The notes under the pieces were generated by a model that was given only the letters and a program-made list of their open reading frames with translations, was not told the DNA's origin and searched no databases. 64,000 bases of DNA from Pogona vitticeps (lineage: Eukaryota > Chordata > Lepidosauria > Squamata > Agamidae), in NCBI RefSeq assembly GCF_051106095.1, contig NC_135783.1, positions 211,750,472 through 211,814,471 of the forward strand, given 5' to 3'. Shown one piece after another: positions 9,644 to 19,935 of the stretch. A program made the translations under genes and the position numbers. The number at the start of each line of letters is the position of its first letter. Positions within the stretch are counted from its first letter, which is position 1.

Positions 9644-10104
9644 TGTTACATACAGCACTGATGGTACCTGTCTGTCATGGGTTTGGAGGGAAAGTTCCAT
9701 CCTATGGGGAGTGGAAGGCGGGACATCAGGGGGGAGGTGCTGTACTGTATATATATTTGGAGCTGGTGTGAAGAAGCAGGAGTGGGAGTCTGTGTGTCAG
9801 ACTGAGTACAACTGTGTGTCAGTTAGTACATACCTGATAGGTTCAGGTTTCTTTATAGGTAGCCAGAACTGATAGGTTCAGGGTCTGTGCTTTACTTTAA
9901 AGTGTTCTGTGTGAACCAAACTGTTGTATGTATGATTGAGACTAAGCCACGTTACAGTATCTTATTTACTTGATCTTTTTATTTACCCTGTTTGTTATTT
10001 AAATAAACCTTGTTCTTTGGTTTGTTAAAAATCCATTCCTGGTCTGTGTGACTTCTTATAGGGAATGGTTGGTGGCAGCTTAATTAAAGTGTGGTATACT
10101 CCAG
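9644..10104 (+). repeat. LTR, right-most copy, at the array edge
   Basis: Follows the other two LTRs base for base up to about 10104 and then passes abruptly into the flanking tandem repeat, a little before the LTR end inferred from the inner copies. It marks the right edge of the array. The TATA-like run and AATAAA are kept. Confidence 0.85.
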
Positions 10105-10462
10105 ACCTACTGGGATATGCCACACCCGATCTTCACCAAACTTGGGGGGATTGTAAAGGAGAGTCTGGGGAAGCTTGTGATGTGGGTGCCTCCAGGTGCC
10201 TGGGGGGGGGACTTTCCTGGGTGGGGCTTTTTGTGGGTTTATAATTCTGACATCTGAAACCCAAACTTCATCAAACCTGGAGGGATTGTAGAGGAGAGTC
10301 AGAGGAAGCTTCCTTGCAATTTTGGTGTCTCTAGGTGCCTGCCCCCACCTCAGCTTTTTTATAGTCCTGGAATTCACATCCCAATTCAGCCATGGAGTCT
10401 CCCTAAAGGTGAAGTAGCATTGATAGAGCACTCATTGAACATCTTAACATACCTTGAAACCG
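10105..10462. repeat. Degenerate tandem repeat of about 120-135 bp, roughly 2.5 units
   Basis: Two diverged units align: one near 10125 (CCCGATCTTCACCAAACTTGG) and one near 10260 (CCCAAACTTCATCAAACCTGG). Both continue with GGAGGGATTGTA-type and GGAGAGTC..GGAAGCTT blocks and a TAGGTGCCTG-type block. The start of a third unit appears near 10357 (TTATAGTCCTGGAATTCACATCCC). Units differ at many bases, so this is old. It is the sequence into which the LTR array runs. Confidence 0.55.
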
Positions 10463-10483
10463 CTATTGTTTTTATGTGCTATT

Positions 10484-10494
10484 AAGATGCCTCT
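10484..10494. repeat. Target-site duplication, left copy (AAGATGCCTCT)
   Basis: Identical to 12014-12024 on the other side of the BovB insert. An 11-bp perfect direct repeat is the footprint of LINE target-primed insertion. Confidence 0.8.
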
Positions 10495-10512
10495 TTATGT
10501 GCTATTAAGATG
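10495..10512. repeat. 18-nt templated filler at the BovB 5' junction
   Basis: TTATGTGCTATTAAGATG here is an exact copy of 10472-10489 just upstream. It lies between the left target duplication and the first LINE base, and is absent from the right flank. Confidence 0.75.
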
Positions 10513-12002
10513 TCAAGTGGGCCTTAGAAAGCCTGGCTAACAACAAGGCCAGTGGAGGTGATGGCATTCCAGCTGAACTATTTAAAATCTTAAAAGATGA
10601 TGCTGTTAAGGTGCTACATTCAATATGCCAGCAAGTTTGGAAAACGCAACAGTGGCCAGAGGATTGGAAAATATCAGTCTACATCCCAATCCCCAAGAAA
10701 GGCAGTGCCAAAGAATGCTCCAACTACCGTACAATTGCACTCATTTCACACGCTAGCAAGGTTATGCTCAAAATCCTACAAGGCAGGCTTCAGCAGTATG
10801 TGGACCGAGAACTCCCAGAAGTACAAGCTGGATTCCGAAGGGGCAGAGGAACTCGAGACCAAATTGCTAACATGCGCTGAATTATGGAGAAAGCCAGAGA
10901 GTTCCAGAAAAATATCTACTTCTGCTTCATTGACTATGCAAAAGCCTTTGACTGTGTGGACCACAGCAAACTATGGCAAGTCCTTAAAGAAATGGGAGTG
11001 CCTGACCACCTTGTCTATCTCCTGAGAAACCTATATGTAGGACAGGAAGCAACAGTTAGAACTGGATATGGAACAACTGACTGGTTCAAAATTGGGAAAG
11101 GAGTACGACAAGGCTGTATATTGTCCCCCAGCTTATTTAACTTATATGCAGAATACATCATGCGGAAGGCTGGACTGGAGGAATCCCAAACCGGAATTAA
11201 GATTGCTGGAAGAAATATCAACAATCTCAGATATGCAGATGATACCACTCTGCTGGCAGAAAGTGAGGAGAAATTAAAGAACCTTGTAATGAGGGTGAAA
11301 GAGGAGAGTGCAAAAAACGGCCTGAAACTCAACATCAAAAAAACTAAGATAATGGCCACTGGTCCCGTCACCTCCTGGCAAATAGAAGGGGAAGATATGG
11401 AGGCAGTGACAGATTTTACTTTCTTGGGCTCCATGATCACTGCAGATGGAGACAGCAGCCACGAAATTAAAAGACGCCTGCTTCTGGGGAGGAAAGCAAT
11501 GACAAACCTCGACAGCATCTTAGAAAGCAGAGACATCACCTTGCCAACAAAAGTCCAAATAGTCAAAGCTATGGTTTTTCCTGTTGTGATGTATGGAAGT
11601 GAGAGCTGGACCATAAAGAAAGCAGACCGCCGAAGAATTGATGCCTTTGAATTGTGGTGCTGGAGGAGGCTCTTGAGAGTCCCCTGGACTGCAAGGAGAA
11701 CAAACCTATCAATTCTAAAGGAAATCAACTCTGAGTGCTCACTGGAAGGACAGATCCTGAAGCTGAGGCTCCAGTACTTTGGCCATCTGATGAGAAGAGA
11801 AGACTCCTTGGAAAAGACCTTGATGTTAGGAAAGTGTGAGAACAAGAGGAGAAGGGGACGACCGAGGATGAGATGGCTGGACAGTGTCTGCGAAGCAACC
11901 AACATGAAATTGACAGACCTCCGGGAGGCAGTGGAAGATAGGAGGGCCTGGCGTGCTCTGGTCCATGGGGTCACGAAGAGTCGGGCACGACTAAACGACT
12001 AA
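10512..12002 (+). pseudogene. BovB reverse transcriptase fragment, one nonsense change
   Basis: Reverse transcriptase of an RTE-clade LINE, which copies LINE RNA into DNA at a nicked target. It opens with NNKASGGDGIPAELF (finger region), then YRTIALISHASKVMLKILQ, FIDYAKAFDCVDH (first catalytic Asp), RQGCILSPSLFNLYAEY and the intact catalytic YADD at 11232-11243. It then runs to the carboxy-terminal RWLDSVCEATNMKLTDL and HGVTKSRARLND. The endonuclease domain is missing because of 5' truncation. The only break seen is a TGA at 10878-10880 where relatives, including the copy at 61.7 kb, have Trp (NIRWIMEKAREF region). The long open part after it starts at an internal Met and is not a natural start. 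Confidence 0.9.
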
Positions 12003-12013
12003 ACAACAACAAC
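10513..12013 (+). mobile_element. BovB LINE (RTE clade), 5' truncated
   Basis: A 1.5-kb insertion that starts inside the region just upstream of the reverse transcriptase and ends with the BovB-type tail (GGGTCACGAAGAGTCGGGCA, then ACTAAACAACAACAACAA). It has an 11-bp target duplication on both sides. The coding part is broken by one stop only, so the copy is fairly young. BovB-type tails are shared by the Sauria-type SINEs elsewhere in the window, consistent with BovB-type LINEs mobilising them. Confidence 0.93.
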
Positions 12014-12024
12014 AAGATGCCTCT
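12014..12024. repeat. Target-site duplication, right copy (AAGATGCCTCT)
   Basis: Perfect match to 10484-10494, immediately after the (AAC)n tail of the BovB. Confidence 0.8.
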
Positions 12025-12299
12025 GACTTATAACAGCCCAATCAATGATTAATCGCTTACATAGTCTATCATTAACAGTCTTGCTCTGCTTCTGTAGACT
12101 CAAGGCTGTTGTTTCCTTTATTTGAGTTAATCCTTCACCTATTCGGCCTTCCTCTTTTCATGTTGCCTTCAACTTTTCCCAGTATTATTGTCTTTTCCAG
12201 TAAGTTTTTTCTTCTCATAATGTGCTCATAGAGTCATAATACAACGAACTCAGCTTCATCAATTTTGGTTCCGGAGAATTTAGGTTTCAACCCCTATCA

Positions 12300-12362
12300 G
12301 AGAGACCTCTGTTAGGGCTGCCATAAATCAGAAGGGATTTGATGACACATAGCAATAAAAGT
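12300..12362 (+). repeat. BovB-type SINE 3' end fragment
   Basis: GGGCTGCCATAAATCAGAAG and GGATTTGATGACACATAG match the shared 3' end of Sauria-type SINEs. The tRNA-related head is not visible. Confidence 0.55.
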
Positions 12363-13505
12363 GATGCTGTGTATTTTATTAGTATTTTGATCTCGTGATG
12401 ATTTATATTCTTTTGTTGATATTTATATACTCCATTCTTGGACTGTCAGATGAACTCTAAGGATATGAGCTTTAAAAAGCAAGCAAACAAACACTACCTT
12501 AGGATGGACTCCCCACCACACCCAGCACTGACACTGTGTTAGAAGACAATTTCTTCAGCGTTCTATGGCCAATTAGGATTACATTCTCCTCCTTTTAAAC
12601 ATATATTGTATGTTTTATCTTCTACTGAAAGTACCTGAGTACCTTAGGAGAAAGGCAGGAGAGGAAATGTATATGACGTAATAAATTCTGGTTGTATACT
12701 GCCACTAGTTTACCAGTAGCAAACAATAATGTGAGAAGGGAGATGGAGACATGGACAGGACAAAGTCATGGGTAAAGTTAATGGTCCATTGCAGTGGGAC
12801 AGAACTTACCACAACATTGCCATGTGAGCAGCAGCCCATGGTTTTTGTTACTTCGACCAAAACTACAGTCTCTCAAAAGATCTGATTGAATCCATTGCAA
12901 CTCAAAATGGCGCCCAGTTTGGTTCTTCTCTGCTCCAGTTATGATTTTTTTTACAGATATACCACAATTTTGGGAGATACACAACTCCCCCCCTTTTTCC
13001 TGTCCATTGTCTCCTGCCCCCTTCTCCATTTGCCAAGCCCCATTGCTCCTCTCTTGGCCTTCCTATATGTCCATCCCCATAGGTTTCCTTGCACAGGATG
13101 TCTTCTCCAGAGGCTGCGGCATTTCATGGTCCCCTGAAGAGGTGGCAGATCTCCTGGAGATTTTGTGGGGAGAGAGTTGAAGAACCACTCCAATCCATAA
13201 CTTTCCCAAACAATTTGCGTCCTGTGTTGCTTGTTTGCATATATGGCTGTTTCTTGTGTGGTTGGGAAGGGGCTACTGCCCTTCATCCTAAATTTGTTTA
13301 TTTATTTTAATGTACACAAGCAGGCGCACAGGCTTGGGGGCAAAGGGAAATATGTGGAGAGTGAATGTTTCCACATGCTCAGAAGAGCCTTGGGGGGGGG
13401 AGTGAGGCACGATGCATGATGTTCCTGTCACATGATGTCGCAGTCAGCCCCCGCCCTAATCGCAACAGCAGGAGATTCTTGCAGAGTGCAGGTGGCATAC
13501 AAGTA
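12363..13505. other. No recognisable gene or repeat
   Basis: AT-rich DNA with short A and T runs and a pyrimidine-rich patch around 12990-13080. Several frames of 60-110 codons overlap on both strands at 12.8-13.4 kb, but they have no domain motif, and mutual overlap on both strands argues against coding. Confidence 0.5.
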
Positions 13506-13561
13506 GAATGAATGAATGAATGAATGAATGAATGAATGAATGAATGAATGAATGAATGAAT
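13506..13561. repeat. (AATG)n microsatellite, about 14 units
   Basis: Uninterrupted AATG repeats. Confidence 0.95.
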
Positions 13562-14875
13562 AGCAACTCATTTATTGGCTTATTGTAATGGTGTGCTGTC
13601 ACTCTAATATTTCTATAGGCAGAGCTTTTTGACAAGGATAGGCGGAGTACTAGGTAAGTTTGAGGACTTTAGTTTCAGTCTTTGTCTTGTTTTTGCTGTA
13701 AACTGCCATTTCCAAACTAGTTTAATTTAAACAGTTGTCCTGGTCTGGAGTAATTAGTTGCAAAGAAGAAACCTGATTGTTTATTATAGCTATGACTCAG
13801 TTTCAACAGGAAGTCTCAGTCCATGGCAGTATTACATCTGTAGGCAGTGAGCATGCAATTCCTGAAGTCTTGCTTTAACAGCCTTCAAAGAGGACAGCAG
13901 TTGAATTGTCTCTGCTCAGAATGCAGAGGGTGAAGGTGTGGATTTGCATGGCCGTTGTCAGCCTGGTCACATGAGGCCCATTCTCTTCCATGTGTCACTT
14001 GTCTGAATTTATTCCACTCCCCTATCACTGGAGGGTCTTCCTTTTCTGGTGAAGTGACCCATAAGCCCACTGATGTCAATCATTGACTCCCTGTTAAAGT
14101 CTGTGGGCTTTGGATATGGTTTGTGGAGTGTGTTTGTTACTTGCTCTCTCTCTCTCAGAACCAAATTTGGTGAATTATTAACAGCGCTTTCTTCAGAGAC
14201 TTCATAGATGATTGACAGAATGTGGATGTTGTTTTCCAGTGAGATGACAAATCATATATAACCAGCTTTATTGATGCACATCATTAAGGGAAATTCACAA
14301 GGTATCTTGGAAAAGGTTTGTTTATTTCTTGTGTGCTTTTACCCATTTAATAGAAAATATTTGAAAGCTTCCCTCCAGTGGGTGACTTTCGAGAAAAAAA
14401 CTAAACTATTTACGAGGTGTAAATATAACAAAAAAAGTTTAACAAAAGCATATGAGATGATCCACTCAGATTTCCTTTGAATCTGGGCCTGGTGTCTGTG
14501 AATTCGGTGTGGTTTTCTGAGGGAAACTAATGTCTAGTTTACAATAAGCCCATTTGGAGAAGGATTTATGGCACCTCTGGTGCACAGGGAGATGCAAGGT
14601 CAAGAGGTAAGCCACTCAAGATGTCCAAGAGAAGTATCTCAAGATATATTTAGCATACTTCATGTAAAGGCAAACTCTTCAAGAGCGATTTAGTGGATTT
14701 TTCAGTGCATGTAATCTGAAGAATGCATTGTACTGGACAGGAGTAGAATGAATTAACTTTCCACATCTTGGTCATGCCATTGTTTTTCTCTTCCTATATA
14801 TTGCATAGTCCTGTAAAATAAGAGCCATTCTCCTTTGTGCTTCTATGCTGAACCTGTGTATGCTCCTAACGATGT
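13562..14875. other. No recognisable gene or repeat
   Basis: Unique-looking AT-rich DNA. No coding signal, RNA gene or repeat family recognised. Confidence 0.5.
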
Positions 14876-15290
14876 TTTATTTGCTTATTTAAAATATTGT
14901 TGCCCTTTCTTACTCCTTGAAAAGGATCCAAGGTGGTTTACAACATTAAAAGGCAACATTTAAAACCTACAAACAGTAAGTATACAAATCTCTTAACAGA
15001 ATCAAATGAACATCACACTAAAAATAGTAAACAAAAATAGTAAACAAAACCAATACACAAAACACATTCAAAGCAGTAAGGTACAACCATTCATTTAAAA
15101 CCCCACTCAGGAAGCCAGTTGTTAGGGGAAAGCCTTCCTGAAGAGAAGGGTCTTCATCTGCTTGCAGAAGGGTAGCAAAGATGGGGCCAGTCTGGCCTCC
15201 TTTGGGAAGGGAGTTCCAGAGAGGTGCAGCAACAGAGAAGGCCTTCTCTCCTACCAAACTCACCTGTGAAGATGGTGGGACAGAAACCTG
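14876..15290 (-). mobile_element. L2-type LINE 3' end, antisense
   Basis: Read on the minus strand it gives the conserved L2-type 3' segment: GAGAAGGCCTTCTCTG, then TGGAACTCCCTTCCC, then AGACCCTTCTCTTCAGGAAGG, then an AT-rich part ending near a TAAATAAGCAAATAAA-like tail. The same blocks appear on the plus strand at 53.9-54.4 kb. It is 5' truncated, as usual, and diverged. Confidence 0.75.
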
Positions 15291-16430
15291 CTAGATCTGA
15301 CCTAGTCTAGCATCTTATTGAATGCATCCCATCTGGCTAACCAAGGGAGCACCACAGGTAAGACAATAACCCCTGTTTTGCTTTTGATGCACACAGAGGC
15401 ATAATGCTTCTGATCTGGAAGGTGGCAAATAACCATCATGACCAGTAGCTACTACCCACCGAGAGACATGTCCCCCATGAATTTGTCTAATCCCTTTAAA
15501 TGTTTTCTAAGTTGGTAGTTCTATGTTCCAGTCCAAAGTTCTGCCTCAGGCCAATGAAAATTCTGTGCTAAAAAAGAAGTGATTTCTGCAGCCTATCTAT
15601 ATTATGCAAATTAGACAGATGTGAATGTATATGCTCCATACACTAATTCTGCTAAGGATTCAAATGGGGAGAAATACTACATAGGGCACAAAGCCAGTAA
15701 GCCCTGGAAATTGTACTCCCTCCCTACCTTCCCTTCAAACTTCTGACATCTCTTTTTTCTGACTGACTCCAAAAACACCTGGAAGCTTTTGGGAACTTTC
15801 ACCCACAAAAAGTGAAGTTTCGAAGCTCTTTAACAAACCCACCTATTTTCTATAAACATTTTTCCTTCTCTCTATCTGTATGTGTGCCCTCAGATTTTCA
15901 AATTCCATGTCATAGCTGTGTGGATTAAAACATTACTGAAAGAAATGTGAGATAGTGAAAATGCTGAATAAGACACCAAACCTATGCATATTTACCTAAT
16001 GTGCATGGAATTATAGCACACATATGTATAGCTTGTTGCATCTGTTGTAACTTTTCAGCAGTCATATCCTTGTTATTGTTTGTCCAGTTATACAAGGAAT
16101 ACTTAACACTGAGCAATTGTTACCTACTGGTCAGGAAAATATGCTGTGGTTCCTCTGTTCTGATATTGCATCTCAGAAATATTTATGAAACTCAAAAGAC
16201 AGTGCTGTAAAAATATTTAAATTATTACCAAAATGCTTCCAAACACTTCTTAAAGTGCTGTTAAAAAGTAACTTTTGAAAGTAACTAGAAGTTGCTTGCT
16301 AAACCTAAATAACATAGGGGTTACATGTTACACCTTAGAACTAATATTTTTGTACTAGTGACATTAGTTTTTAGCCAAAAGTAACACATCAAAAGTAACT
16401 AAATTACTTTTAACTGTTTACTTCTTAGAG
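15291..16430. other. Mostly unrecognised; possible ancient CR1-type remnant near 15400-15600
   Basis: The wording ACCATCATGACCAGTAGCTA and CCATGAATTTGTCTAATCCC recalls an old amniote LINE 3' region, but the match is from memory and weak. The remainder is AT-rich and featureless to me. Confidence 0.3.
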
Positions 16431-16664
16431 CTGTCTGGATAGCCCAGTGAGTTGGAGTACCTGGCTGCAGAGTGATGGATTTGAAATGTGATTCCTCCTT
16501 GTTTCTCCCAGGGGAAGGAAGATAGCCTATATAGCTTTGTGCAAGCTGCACACTAGCAGAGTATTCAAGAACAAAAAGGGGTGATAGATTACTCGGGTAC
16601 TTTCTACAGAGGAAACTCAGGTAAGGGATACCATAAGTCAAAATCAGCTTGATGACACATAGTC
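16431..16664 (+). mobile_element. Sauria/ACA-type SINE, near full length
   Basis: The head is tRNA-related (TGGATAGCCCAGTGAGTTGG, A-box-like). The middle contains GCAAGCTGCACACTAGCAGA. The BovB-type 3' end reads ATACCATAAGTCAAAATCAGC then TTGATGACACATAGT. This composite is the squamate SINE type mobilised by BovB-like LINEs. It is diverged from a clean copy. Confidence 0.75.
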
Positions 16665-19084
16665 TTTTTCATTTACCTCCAAGCTCCAATTAATTTGTTT
16701 AATAGGGAACAACAACATTAATTTGTCGCATTTGCTGAGAAAATGTGTGGCATGAAACATAGTTCAGATGGTTTTGAAAAGGGATTAAAGAAAATCTTGA
16801 AGAATATCTATTTTAGTGGGTATTGACCAGATGATGATAGTGAAGTAGAACCCTCCCATTTCAAAGGTGGTGTGGCACAATGAATGTCAGTTGCTGGAGA
16901 CAACTGCAAGCCCCAAAAGCTATTGGTTTCAAGCTTGTGGCCTTCATAAATTCACTTGGTTAGGCTTTGTCTGAAACAGGATGCTGGGCATTTGACTTGA
17001 TATTTGAGGAGGATTCTTCTCATACTCTCATGGAGAGATCATTAACTTGCTGTTCCGTGTGGAGGGAGAGCCAGGCTAGTTATTAGGTAGGGTGAGACAG
17101 CCCTCTCTGGCAGCATTCAGGATACTATGAACAACAGTAAGTTGTTACAAGAATAAAAAGTATTGTCCTTTTAGGGTTATATTTTAAAAGAATCAAATGG
17201 AGTCTGAGATAGCCTCAAGTGCCCAAATAATTTGTCTGCCTTGAGTATCAAGCACCTGAATGTAGTGATCGGTGGCGGTATGCTATTTGCTGCTCTCCCT
17301 CAAGCAGGAAGGTGTCATGGGCCAGCCCGACATTGACTTATGGAGAAGCATTGGCAGAAGACAGAGTTTGACCCTGACGTGTGAAAGTCTTTAAACCAAG
17401 TACTGTAGCATTGGGAAATTTGTATTGCTCAATAGCTGGTTAAATGCTCTGGGAAGATATCATGTGACGTTTCAGCTGGAAGCTCAGTAGGGGAGCTAGA
17501 TCATCAGTTGAGAAATCCTAGGAAAGATAAATGGAATGATGGCCTTGCTTGGCTGCATCTAGAAACATAGTTTGATGCTTTCTACTTCTTTGTCTGTCTT
17601 TGGATGGAGGCAAAATGCCTACAATGAAGTTCACAGTGGAAAAACAAAACAAACCCCTGATGTTCCCTTAGATTTTGGGGGTGGCAAGACCCTTGTGAGG
17701 AATGCTAATTCACCTGGAATAAGGATTGTCAGCAAACCTCCAGTCTCACTTAGAATCCAAGAAGACAACAAGTAGTTGAAGAATTTTTCTGTTGCTGTGG
17801 GGTTAATGGTTAACAGCTGTTAAGATTCCATCTCCCCATAAGAATCTTCTCATCGACATATCAAGCTGTTAGAACTTGGGTGTTCTGAAAAGAAGGGAAC
17901 TTTTCCAATCTATCTGGCTCCACATAAGGTGCACAAATGGCAGAACAGTTGATTTCTAACATCTGTTGGCATCTGGCCACTGGGCACAACCAGCTGCTGG
18001 GAAAGAATGTTTTATGCATGTAAATGCACACATAAAAAAACAACGCCCCCGATTCATAACAACCATCCTATCTTACACATGTTTAAAGGTGTTTGCTCGG
18101 TTAATTATTACAAAACCATTACTGTCCTGTTGCTCAAACAGGTTGGGCTTCTTTTTAAAAATTAACAGAATGTCTGTTTTGCTGTTGCGAAGGGGTGGGC
18201 TTGTACAAAGATGTTGGGCAGGGGAAGTATACACTGCATGGCTAGAGGAAAAGGTTATAAAATTCTGGGGTATGAAAACACAAGCAGTCAATTCACTTAA
18301 AAACAACAACCACCTACCACTGGGTGTTTGCATTTGATATGCCATGTTTCTGTTATCTCTGCCAATAACCTTGTGAAATACAATTGCCTTGTAAGCTTAC
18401 TTGATTCCTCTGAGGTTGATTGAAGTAGGAAATGTAAGTATGTAAATTAGGTTTCATCCCAATATATCATATTTGTTTATAGGATAACAAAAAAAGCAAA
18501 ACCCACACACCCAACTACAACAAACAAACAAACCCCTTATCGTTTCCGAGTTTTATGTTTTCTGTGAATGTTCATTGCACAGGATAAACAGTGCTGTGAA
18601 TACATTTTATCAGTCCCTAGATGCATAGGACTACTATGTGGATTCCTTTCACATGACGTTTCTGGCCACTTGCACATGTTGACAGCTGCTTACCCCTACC
18701 CACCGCTCAGCTGTGCACATAGTTTTATTATGAGCCAAAGGAAGCATGGAACCAGGGCCAGCCCTATCACTGGGTGGCATGTTCAGACGCAGAGGAGTTG
18801 GGACAGCACTAGCCTGGCTGTTCCTCTCAGATGGAATACAGAGCTGTAAACTCCAGGCAGCCTGTGCTAGCCTTCTGCCCACAGACACAGTGGAGGATGA
18901 GTTCCCATTGCTAATGTGGAATAAGGGTCATCCATCAATTCATTTGGCTTCCTTAGCTGGAATGAGTGATGGGGAACAACAACGTTTTGTTCTCACCTGG
19001 CCATCCACCAAACTCTATATAATACATTTTAGCATGCTACTGCAAATGGCTGATATTAGTATTTTTAAGGGGATGCTTTATCAC
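16665..19084. other. No recognisable gene or repeat
   Basis: About 2.4 kb of unique-looking DNA. Short frames occur (for example 17966-18337), but overlapping frames exist on the other strand and none has a motif. The stretch 18730-18970 is more GC-rich without a recognisable content. Confidence 0.45.
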
Positions 19085-19220
19085 CGTGGATAGCTCAGTA
19101 GTTCAGGCCTCTGGCTGCGGAGCCAGAGGCTGGGAGTTCAATTCCCCACTGGGCCTCCCTGACAGGGGCTCGACTCGGTGATCCATAGGGTCCCTTCTAG
19201 TTCTGCAGTTCTAAGATGAT
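19085..19220 (+). mobile_element. tRNA-derived SINE with CR1-type tail
   Basis: The head is strongly tRNA-like: A box TAGCTCAGTAG, an anticodon-type stem (CTCTGGC...GCCAGAG), and B-box-like GTTCAATTCC. The tail TCGGTGATCCATAGGGTCCC then TTCTGCAGTTCTAAGATGAT is the 3' end pattern of CR1-type LINEs. A second copy lies at 51681. The tail and the second copy show it is a SINE, not a working tRNA gene. Confidence 0.8.
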
Positions 19221-19935
19221 TGTTCAAAGAATGTGCCCAGTTCTGTTCGCATGTGTTGCTTCCCCAAGCAGGGCTAGCTATGAGCGTGAGGAACATCCAT
19301 GTGAGAACAACATCCTTGTTTGGAAGAGTCATACAAAAGGACACAAAGCACTAGATGTGGCCTCTCTTAAAGTATAAGCTAACAGTATGGGGACTCAGGC
19401 TTCGCTTGTGGCAAAATGAACAAATGGTTGATTGACCTGTTGTAAGCCCACCACTCCTAATTCATATTTGTAAAATGGTGGCTCCATGTCCTGGCCATCC
19501 AGGAACCATGTCAGTGTAAACCCACCATGAACCACAATCAGAGGGTGTCAGCTTTGGGTAAACATACCAGGGCCCAAGCCAGCCCTGCAAAGTACACAGG
19601 ATCCCATCATTTCTGTACTAGTCCTGTAACCCAAGGTAGAGGAAATATAGCCTCTACTGGATGCCCCCATAGCCACTAAGGAAAGCAGTCTCAACGTTTT
19701 GAGTTGCCTTCTTTCCCACAGCCATAAGCACTTATTTGGAGAGCTGTAACCAAAGCAGAAGGACAAGATTTGGTGCCAAGAATCCTCCGTGCTAGGTATG
19801 CACACACAGTTCATGTAGAAAAAAAAACTCTAGAAGAACCAAATTTAACAGATGTAACAATAACCCAACAGATGGAATAATAAATGTTTTTGAAATAAAT
19901 ATTGGACAAACCAAGAATAACATCCTAAGCTATGT
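19221..19935. other. No recognisable gene or repeat
   Basis: Unique-looking DNA; nothing recognised. Confidence 0.5.

Larger units (their letters stand above)
1..10104 (+). mobile_element. Tandem array of a Ty3/Gypsy (Gmr1-like) LTR element with shared LTRs
   Basis: Three successive copies of one sequence follow each other with a constant 4053-bp offset: base 1 matches base 4054, and the gag-like, integrase/RNase H and LTR segments all recur at that spacing. The layout is internal(partial)-LTR-internal-LTR-internal-LTR, so neighbouring units share one LTR. LTRs are 480 bp and internal regions 3573 bp. Parts seen, in order: primer-binding site, gag-like frame, zinc knuckle, protease-like stretch, integrase, RNase H, polypurine tract. 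Integrase upstream of RNase H is the order known for Gmr1-like Ty3/Gypsy elements. The element is a fossil: it is shorter than whole relatives and has about three breaks. Copies look almost identical, so the array is young, homogenised or inflated by assembly. The left end lies outside the window. Confidence 0.93.
10463..12291 (-). mobile_element. Old antisense RTE-type LINE 3' end, split by a BovB insertion
   Basis: The tail TATGTGCTATTAAGATGCC (from about 10475) continues after the BovB insert as TCTGACTTATAACAG. The joined sequence parallels the tail of the antisense element at 24812 (TATGTCTCATTAAGTCACC then TCTGACTTATGGAGG). Downstream blocks TTTCCTTTATTTGAGTTAATCC, TGCCTTCAACTTTTCCCAG and ATTATTGTCTTTTCCAG also recur in that element. 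Only about 300 bp of it remain. It is much more diverged than the BovB inside it, so it is older. Confidence 0.6.

Noticed and set aside
19085-19160. tRNA gene
   Set aside because: A and B boxes and a stem are present, but a CR1-type tail follows and a second diverged copy exists at 51681, so it is a SINE head.
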